Assembly: GCF_963678635.1 (NCBI RefSeq)
Contig: NC_087062.1
Span: 93,469,845-93,533,844, forward strand
Source of the DNA: Symsagittifera roscoffensis
Taxonomy: Eukaryota; Xenacoelomorpha; Acoela; Convolutidae
Direction: 5' to 3'
DNA: 64,000 nucleotides
Within the stretch, counting starts at the first letter, position 1, and every line of letters starts with the position of its first letter. Positions 57,800 to 64,000 of the stretch are shown here, piece by piece. The notes below the pieces were generated by a model. That model was not told the origin of the DNA, made no database searches, and saw nothing but the letters and a program-made list of their open reading frames with translations. Made by a program: the position numbers and the translations under genes.

Positions 57800-58350
57800 T
57801 GTTTTAAAATACTACCCAGATGTTGTATCCTGGGTTCACGGCTGCACAGAATATCAAATACAACTCTTCAATCTCGAGATTTGGACTTTTTCATCCTATG
57901 TTTTTTTTCAACTGGTTAAAAAACTTTGAATAGGAATAAAGTAGCAAAAAATTTGCTGTCACGGATAGGTATATTGCTGAATTTTAATTTATCTTTTTTC
58001 GTCTTTCCACTAAATCGTTTTTCTTATTGCTTTATTGATTAACTATCGATGTTAACAATCAATAGAAGTCGTAACAGGATCAGCGTCGCGTCAAAGCGAG
58101 CTGCAAAATTCAACGTTGTTCTTGCAACGAGATTTAATTTTGTTGAAAATGTGCTAATTTTTTACTGTGAATTGAATCTATATTGCAAATAATTTATGAT
58201 ATTATATTATTATTCCACGGTTTTAGCTAAAACAGCATGCAAATCTATGTTGAGTACTGAAATGGGGATTAGTTGTTAGTAAAGAAAATGATGCGAGTGG
58301 ATTGTCTGCACTGTTTTACAGTTTGAAAGAATAATTGAAAATCAGCGATA
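57800..58350. promoter_or_regulatory. Upstream region of DAW1
   Basis: AT-rich and without coding. It must hold the promoter of DAW1 or of the DAW1 operon, but no TATA box or other element can be named with confidence. Confidence 0.25.
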
Positions 58351-58360
58351 CATTTATTTT

Positions 58361-58363
58361 CAG
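58361..58363 (+). promoter_or_regulatory. 3' splice acceptor 10 nt before the DAW1 start
   Basis: CATTTATTTTCAG ends at 58363 with a good pyrimidine tract, and the ATG follows at 58374. The site must receive either a 5'-UTR exon or a spliced leader. Confidence 0.55.
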
Positions 58364-58373
58364 ATTGTGACAA

Positions 58374-59639
58374 ATGAAGTTGAAGCGGTTTCTGCTGCGT
58401 TATTATCCTCCTGGAATAATTCTGGAGTACAATCACAAATCAGACGGCAATGACGACCAGAAAACGAGGACAAAATCAATCGATCTGATCGACCTCACGC
58501 CGAACACTGACGTAGACCAGGTTGTGATGGAAATCATCCAGAAGGAACCTCTAATCTCGCCCTCGAGGAGCGACCAGATTCGGAACTTAGTCGAAAGATT
58601 GCAAGACAAGTTAGCACAATCGGTTAATCAGGAATATCATTTGTTCAAGGTGCTCCGTGCACACATACTGCCACTGACTAATTTCGCTTTCAATAAATCG
58701 GGCAACCGTTTCATCACAGGCAGCTACGATCGTACTTGTAAAGTGTGGGACACAGATTCGGGTGAGGAACTGCATACATTAGAAGGCCATAGAAATGTAG
58801 TTTACTCGGTCGCTTTCAACTTGCCTTACGGAGACAAAATTGCGACTGGCTCCTTCGATAAAACGTGTAAGCTGTGGAGTCTAGAAACGGGTAAGTGCTA
58901 TTACACATACAAAGGTCACACGGCAGAAATTGTTTGTGTCAAGTTTGATCCCTTAAGTCGAGTCATTGCCTCGGGAAGCATGGACACGACTGTAAAACTG
59001 TGGGACGTCCAGGACGGGTATGAGATTACTACATTCTCAGGTCATTCAGCCGAAGTCATTGACGTTCAGTTCAATTCTACAGGAGAAAAATTGATATCAG
59101 GATCATTTGATAACACCGTCTCTTTGTGGGATATTAAAGGTGACAGGCGTGAACACTATTTCATAGGGCACAGAGGCGAAGTTTCCAGCGTCTGTTTCAA
59201 TTTCGACGGAAGTTTAGTTGCGAGTGGAAGTATGGATAAAAGTTGCAAACTCTGGGACCCAAGAGTGGGAAAGTGCGTGAATACTCTTCTTGGTCACGAA
59301 GACGAAATATTAGACGTTTGTTTCGATAGTACAGGACAGTACCTTGCCACAGCGTCTGCGGATTCGACCGCTAGAGTATACAACGTGAAAACCATGCAAA
59401 TGATCACAAAGCTTGAAGGTCATGAAGGTGAGATATCAAAGCTGCAATTCAACCCGCAAGGAACCAGAATTTTGACTGCCAGCTCTGACAAAACTTGTCG
59501 GCTCTGGGATCCGTTTTCGGGAAAGTGTGAGAAGGTTCTAGAAGGACACACTGACGAAATTTTCAGCTGCGCCTTCAATTACGAAGGAAATATAATAATT
59601 ACTGGAAGTAAGGATAATACCTGCCGCATATGGAAGTGA
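58374..59639 (+). CDS. DAW1: Dynein assembly factor with WD repeats 1 (DAW1/ODA16)
   Basis: A complete 421-residue protein, the usual length for the family. DAW1 (ODA16 in Chlamydomonas, formerly WDR69) is an adaptor that brings preassembled outer-arm dynein to the intraflagellar transport system, so it works in the cytoplasm and at the cilium base. The N-terminus [19 protein letters not shown] is a family hallmark. Eight WD repeats follow from about residue 90; examples are [38 protein letters not shown] and the last [25 protein letters not shown]. No frameshift or missing repeat is seen. The gene is one uninterrupted exon, unusual because vertebrate DAW1 has many introns. The start is fixed by the conserved N-terminus. 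It implies that the organism has motile cilia or flagella. Confidence 0.97.
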   Translation: MKLKRFLLRYYPPGIILEYNHKSDGNDDQKTRTKSIDLIDLTPNTDVDQVVMEIIQKEPLISPSRSDQIRNLVERLQDKLAQSVNQEYHLFKVLRAHILPLTNFAFNKSGNRFITGSYDRTCKVWDTDSGEELHTLEGHRNVVYSVAFNLPYGDKIATGSFDKTCKLWSLETGKCYYTYKGHTAEIVCVKFDPLSRVIASGSMDTTVKLWDVQDGYEITTFSGHSAEVIDVQFNSTGEKLISGSFDNTVSLWDIKGDRREHYFIGHRGEVSSVCFNFDGSLVASGSMDKSCKLWDPRVGKCVNTLLGHEDEILDVCFDSTGQYLATASADSTARVYNVKTMQMITKLEGHEGEISKLQFNPQGTRILTASSDKTCRLWDPFSGKCEKVLEGHTDEIFSCAFNYEGNIIITGSKDNTCRIWK

Positions 59640-59945
59640 ATGTATGTTCATCAAAGTCTGAAATCAGCTTGAATTTGGTACTATAAATTATGTAATCATC
59701 GCTCTTGATAAATTTCACACTCAAAGTTGAAAGGTAGTTTCAATTCAGTTTTAGTTATAATTTGCTGACCTTTACTAAATAACTTGCCGCTTTTATGTAC
59801 TTATGTATCATTTTGTAAATAATTATAAAGCTCCGAATTGTTTATTGCATAATACATCTTTTGATTCTTCGATTTTGAAGATCTTCCTAAAAGGAATTTT
59901 GATAAGTGCTTCTAAGTCTTAAAACTGTATGTGGTGTCTTTTAAG
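59640..59945 (+). other. DAW1 3' UTR and spacer to the next gene
   Basis: A 306-bp AT-rich spacer. No exact AATAAA was found; weaker variants (AATACA, ATTATAAAG) are present near 59820-59860. It ends with GTGTCTTTTAAG, a plausible splice acceptor, 11 bases before the next ATG. Short spacing with an acceptor at the start of the second gene resembles polycistronic units resolved by trans-splicing. Confidence 0.45.
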
Positions 59946-59956
59946 AGATTTATCGA

Positions 59957-60111
59957 ATGGTTGATCAAATAAGGAACAACATGATTATTCTGAGTAAGAA
60001 GTATGCTCGCCTGGACCACGAAAATTTCAACCAAGTGTACCAGGAACATTTCAATGAGTGTGTTCCGTACCAACAAGCCGGATTCAGATCGCTTCTTGAT
60101 ATGTTCAACAG
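59957..60111 (+). CDS. Unknown gene, exon 1, LOTUS-like N-terminus
   Basis: Starts at ATG 59957 and runs 51 codons plus two bases to the donor AACAG|GTGATA. Residues 8-50 (KKYARLDHENFNQVYQEHFN then CVPYQQAGFRSLLDMF) resemble a LOTUS/OST-HTH domain (Y....F...lP....GF.SL.d.L), known from germ-plasm proteins such as TDRD5, TDRD7 and Oskar, where it binds Vasa helicase or RNA. The resemblance is by eye and the strands that normally follow are not clear. The next exon begins at 60328 in matching phase. Confidence 0.5.
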
Positions 60112-60327
60112 GTGATATATTAGCATAAATGACACTTTTTTCAAATTTACGAGAGAAATATTGGATTTTTTTGATCGTTTTGATATAATAACTATAGAAT
60201 ACTTGAGATGTTCAGCTTTTCAGTAAACGGAAAAACTTGATTGATATGATTTGGATATTAGCGTAACTATTTAGTAGTGATTTTGTGAGCGCTACGATCA
60301 AAATTCTTATATATCAGTGTGCACTAG

Positions 60328-60574
60328 AGGACAAGTAGCCAAGGGTGCGTTCGGGTACTACAAGGATACCAATGGCGAGCCATATAACTTCGTGCTGACT
60401 AGTATCCAATACTCTGAAGAAGATGCTCAGTCTCCTATTTTGCTGCAAAGCTCCTCGCTTCTCGAACAGCAGCGACACGAAGGTGCTGGCGTTCCTCATC
60501 TACCTGGATCAGAACTGAAACTGATGAGTATTCATGGTGTCACTTACCTGCCACAACAGTATTCAATCTATATT
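60328..60574 (+). CDS. Unknown gene, exon 2
   Basis: Acceptor CACTAG at 60327 restores phase (AG|A, Arg), then GQVAKGAFGYYKDTNGEPYN and FVLTSIQYSEEDAQ, ending LPQQYSIYI at the strong donor ATT|GTAAGT in phase 0. A competing acceptor CAG at 60317 would shift the frame. The Ser/Gln-rich middle is probably a flexible linker. No domain is recognised. Confidence 0.6.
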
Positions 60575-60945
60575 GTAAGTAATTTAAAGGCAATTTTGTG
60601 TTTCTGAAGTTGAATGTTCATTTTAAAATCACTTTTGGAAAAAGAAGTTGATAAAATTTGATAAAGCCTGAACTTTAAATGCGTTAACTTAAAAAGATTT
60701 CGAGTCATGAATTGATTATAAAAAAGTTATATCGAAATGACTGTCACTGTTAGCGCAAGATTATTTAAGAAAGATAATGTGTGCAATTAAAACGAAATTC
60801 TAAAGACGATGTGTATTATAGAGAGCTGTGAGAGATTTTTTTGCACAAATTTGTCATTTGTGTTATAGGATTAGTCCGCTTTTGTTAATCGAAGTCGAAT
60901 TTTTCTTTCTTTATATAGAAATCGTTAAAATTTTCTCGTTTTCAG

Positions 60946-61198
60946 GAAGAGCACAAGCGACTCACCAAAAACAATCTTCGACAACGCGTCCTAGTTTGCG
61001 CCAAATACAACAGGATACCATACATGCCACAGTCAAACCATTTAGTTAATGTAACAACTGCTAATGACGTCACTAGCTTCAGTGCTCGATTAAAGGGAGA
61101 TTTCTACTCTAGTTGGTTCCTGGAATTACAAGATCATTTGAAAACCTTCTATTACACGACAAAGAATAAGCAGAAGTATTCAATTTATAATTATCCTG
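60946..61198 (+). CDS. Unknown gene, exon 3
   Basis: Preceded by an excellent acceptor (TTTTCTCGTTTTCAG), phase 0, 84 codons plus one base, and donor CCTG|GTAAGA. It starts EEHKRLTKNNLRQRVLVCAK and later has FSARLKGDFYSSWFLELQDH, an amphipathic, charged segment. No family was recognised. Splice signals and codon use make it a confident exon even though its function is unknown. Confidence 0.7.
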
Positions 61199-61268
61199 GT
61201 AAGATTTTCTAGCCTTAATAGATCCAAAAGAGAAACCCTAGATAATCGGCTGTTTATTTTAAATGCAG

Positions 61269-61349
61269 TAACTGAATTTCGACCTTATGCTGAAAAAATT
61301 CCAAATTTTCTGACTGAAAACTGTTCGAAATTTCATGACCGAGTTCGAG
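61269..61349 (+). CDS. Unknown gene, exon 4 (possible)
   Basis: After acceptor AAATGCAG the matching phase reads TEFRPYAEKIPNFLTENC and KFHDRVR before a weak donor GAG|GTTTGA. The coding quality is fair. Later exons were not found before the repeats at 61.5 kb and may lie beyond the window or behind the inserted elements. Confidence 0.45.
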
Positions 61350-61499
61350 GTTTGATTTTGACTTCCTTCTTTTGCAATGATAAACATGCAAATGATACAA
61401 AACAACGGGAATAGGTTTGTTTCGAAAGTAGTTTTTACTTTTTAGAACCTCAGCCCCTTGTTTGCAATATCCGCAAACCTCGAGGAAACGTTCAGCTTC

Positions 61500-62650
61500 A
61501 AGATTGACAAGTCATTGCTTTCAGCCTCCTTATTCCACAGGGAGTTTAGGTTCGCGGTTTGATTAAACAAAAGGTTTGTTTAGGTTTGCGGTTCGTGCTG
61601 GCGGCGTCCTATACCGTAGCGGACATGGTTTGTCGCATTGAACGCTGGGTTTCTTCCCTGCTGCTTTTTCGCTGTTGCTCTTCTTCGCCTTCTGGAGTTT
61701 CTATCGGACGTTTCGGTGGGCTTCCAGTGGGAGTCAGTGGTTTGTGGATATATCGGTGTTCACTTCTCTTGGCTTGAAGATTTCGTAATAAGCTTTGCTT
61801 CCTGTCTCTTGGGCGCTCCGATTTTCTGGGTGCGAGTATATTCTAATTGGTCTCAGCTCTCCTTCTTCGAATTCGTGCTTCCTTTGGCCCCGCAGGCAAC
61901 CTTCTTCCTTTGAACCGATAATTTGCGACGTCGGGTGTGTCGCGCGTCATGAAATTTCACGGTTTCTGTGTTGGAGCGGAGCGGTGCCCTGTTTCATTCC
62001 TTGGAGTTTATTGCAGCTTCGAATTTCCCTGACATCCTGAGGTGTTTCAGGCTTTGGATCGTTTTCCTTCATGAGTTCTCCAGCTTTCCTGTACATTTTT
62101 AGTGGCCTTCGATGCTATACAAGAACCTAAATCTACGGCCCATTCAGCTTTGCGATAGACTTTACCGAATGGCGCATAATCGTTTGGTCAGTTTTTCTGG
62201 CCACTTTATTGTTTGGCTTGCCGAAGTAAGGTAGTAGTAGTAAAGGATTTTGAGTACCTCGAGGGTTCCCACCATCATGTCAGTCCATTTTTTGTCGTAT
62301 CTTGCTCAATTTGTTGCGGCTTTATATCTGCAAAGTATTCTCCATGTGCATTTTCCTGTCTCGGTGAAGCAGTTTTCGAAAAACCGTGGTATGTATACCA
62401 GTGAGTGTTTTTTGTTGGTGTGCTGTTTTCGTCTCCATGAACTCTGATTTTGTACTTGTTAAGTGTTTTTGTTATTCTGAAGGAGTTTTGTTTTTGTCAA
62501 ATCTACTTATTCTGTACTCGCGCCGCTTCATATGTATGATATATTCGTCTTTTCGAAACGTGACCAAGTCCAATTTGATGTCATATTTATTGCTGACAAG
62601 ACCTAAAAAGAAGTATTGTCTAGTTAAATAATCCAATGTAAAGGCCTAGA
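61500..62650 (-). mobile_element. GC-richer degenerate transposon-like DNA
   Basis: This block is less AT-rich than its neighbours. On the minus strand several broken frames look coding and are Arg/Glu-rich (GQRKHEFEEGELRPIRIYSH; GKVYRKAEWAVDLGS), as in gag/ORF1 proteins or transposase linkers. On the plus strand the same DNA gives hydrophobic, Cys/Phe-rich translations that are probably shadows. No catalytic motif was found, so the element type is unknown. Confidence 0.35.
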
Positions 62651-62659
62651 GGGAGAATG

Positions 62660-63180
62660 CCGAGGGCTCCTAATCTTTCTTTTTATTCCAATCTTGAAAA
62701 CAAAAACCACTTGGTTTTAAGTTTCTGCAAGCTTAAGCATGCTTGCTCTGCTCGGATACCATGTTTGAGACGCACAGTCAGAGACGTGACGAGGACTACG
62801 TATCCCGTGTGTGGATGTAACCCTGTGTTCTAGTGACCGCTTCGTGTTAAGTTTCTTTTAATTTGATAAGGCGTTTAGGGTCTTTTTACTCGGAAACTAC
62901 AGTTTTCAGTCCGTGTCAAATTGCTCGATACTAAGGAGTCCGAGATCGGTTTGGGTCCTTACACCTATCAAAGCATAGTTGCTTCCAGGTTTCCTTTGAT
63001 AATAGAACATTTGATTCTTAGCGATTTCTCGATACTTTTCGTGGCAATGTTATTGAATGGATTGAATTAAAAGGTATCAGTAAGCAGATACATGAGCACG
63101 TTTAGAGCAAGTGCAAAGATACAAAATAATGATTCAAATGCGATATATCGTAGGTATCAAAAATTGATATAGCGCGTATA
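62660..63180. other. No supported gene
   Basis: Mixed-composition DNA without an open frame of note or a recognisable repeat. It may be the 3' trailer of the minus-strand LINE that follows. Confidence 0.35.
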
Positions 63181-63189
63181 TGTAAGTGT

Positions 63190-63870
63190 TTAAATATCAC
63201 CAGTAGCTATCAAATGCAGGATTTCAGTCATTGTCTTTGATAAATTGTCTGCGATAAAAGGACAGGTCCAGTAGAGGTGCTGAGGAGATTCTATATGGTG
63301 TCCACAGAATTTACAAACGCAAAATGTCTCCGTAGAGTTTTCGTAGCAGTTTCCACTTGTACAAATTTTGTGATGGAGGCCATTCGTGTAAAACAAAGCG
63401 ATAGAGCTTCTTCTTGGCTGTTTTGATTTCTGTATTTCCAGAAAGTCGTCTTCGTACAGATGATGGATAAGTTTGGAGTTTGAAGTGAATTTTGAGATCC
63501 CAGCCCACCTTTTCCAAAAATAGGCAATAACTTTCACTGAAAAATCAGTTGAACTGGATGTTGTCGTCAATCCATACGAACATGAAGGTAAAACAACAGC
63601 ATTCAGCAGTCGCCACGCCGATTAAAATGATATTTTATGAAAATTTACCTTTGCTGCAAGAATATTGACAGAATGAATACCCTTTCTGTGTAGTTCTGAG
63701 TTATGCATTTTGTCTTTCATGAATGCTGATATTGTCACACCTAAGTATTCAAACCTTTTCCAAAAATAGGCAATAACTTTCACTAAAAAATCAGTTGAAC
63801 TGGATGTTGTCGACAATCCGTACGAACATGAAGGTAAAACATTAGCATTCAGCAGTCGCCACGCCGACAA
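63190..63870 (-). mobile_element. LINE 3' end: post-RT region with CCHC motif
   Basis: The minus strand reads the region after a reverse transcriptase. WRLLNANVLPSCSYGL and FEYLGVTISAFMKDKMHNSE (63870-63622) are typical of the post-YADD part of non-LTR polymerases. SSTDFSVKVIAYFWKR follows, and then CKFCGHHIESPQHLYWTCPF (63570-63190), a C..C....H....C knuckle common near the C-terminus of LINE ORF2. The 5' part lies beyond the window end. Internal repetition (see next feature) breaks the frame. Confidence 0.72.
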
Positions 63871-64000
63871 AAATGATATTTTTACTGAAAATTTACCTTT
63901 GCGGCAAGAATATTGACAGAAGTAATACCCTTTCTATGTAGTTTTGAGTTATGTATTTTGTCTTTCATGAATGCTGATTTTGTCACACCTAAGTATTCAA
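63508..64000. repeat. Tandem repeat of about 242 bp in the LINE 3' region
   Basis: The segment CCTTTTCCAAAAATAGGC..CTTTCACT..GGATGTTGTC..CATGAAGGTAAAAC..AAGAATATTGACAGAA appears from about 63510 and again from about 63752, with several substitutions. A third repeat may begin at the window end. It duplicates the DFSVKVIAYFWK part of the LINE frame. Confidence 0.75.

Noticed and set aside
58374-59639. DAW1 as a processed pseudogene
   Set aside because: All 421 codons are intact with conserved repeats. No decay, poly(A) tract or flanking duplication was seen.
61559-62447. Plus-strand Cys/Phe-rich ORFs as membrane proteins
   Set aside because: Several overlapping short frames with no splice logic. 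The minus strand of the same DNA has a more gene-like but broken reading.

Overview
The window looks like AT-rich nuclear DNA from an invertebrate animal. Evidence: spliced genes with GT-AG introns, a cilium/flagellum gene (DAW1, dynein assembly factor), a BCL-2 family gene, and a dense load of eukaryotic transposons (RTE-like and other LINEs, a Gypsy LTR element, a FLYWCH/MULE transposon, tRNA-derived SINEs, MITEs). No species is claimed. Nothing looks bacterial or viral-episomal.

Layout. 0-9 kb: mostly non-coding AT-rich DNA with dispersed repeats, a decayed ORF region (3.9-5.0 kb) and a broken FLYWCH+MULE transposase (7.4-8.3 kb, minus). 9-11.5 kb: a foldback-like pair of ACCCTATACC arrays, then three tRNA-like SINE heads, one split by a 435-bp MITE with terminal inverted repeats and an 8-bp target duplication. 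12.2-34.1 kb: a plus-strand BCL-2 family gene (BAK/BOK-like) read as three coding exon positions: alpha1+BH3 (12231-12481), BH1 (17115-17280) and BH2+tail anchor (33825-34079). Its introns hold an antisense LINE (13-16.7 kb), a 5.83-kb head-to-tail tandem duplication (16229-22060 and 22061-27912) that copies the BH1 exon exactly, exons of one or more antisense genes, and a cluster of about 215-bp MITEs (30.6-33.8 kb) with one nested insertion.

34.3-41 kb: a small hairpin element, then scattered candidate minus-strand exons of unrecognised genes. 41.6-47.35 kb: two tandem copies of a unit with a decayed PIF1-like helicase; a third, more diverged copy lies at 53.4-54.7 kb. 47.36-53.35 kb: a minus-strand Gypsy element with gag knuckle, protease, RT, RNase H and integrase remnants in order; its integrase end is tandemly duplicated (1395-bp unit). 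56.6-57.8 kb: a decayed plus-strand LINE. 58.37-59.64 kb: intact, intronless DAW1. 59.96-61.35 kb: four exons of a second plus-strand gene beginning 317 bp after the DAW1 stop, N-terminus LOTUS-like. 61.5-64 kb: degenerate transposon DNA with a LINE 3' end.

The two best-supported host genes are DAW1 and the BCL-2 family gene. The most unusual feature is the recent duplication of the BH1 exon: because the exon is 3n+1 long, only transcripts with exactly one copy stay in frame. Three near-identical tandem duplications (5.8, about 3.4/2.3 and 1.4 kb) occur in one window, so either this genome makes them often or the assembly has duplicated haplotypes; read depth would decide.
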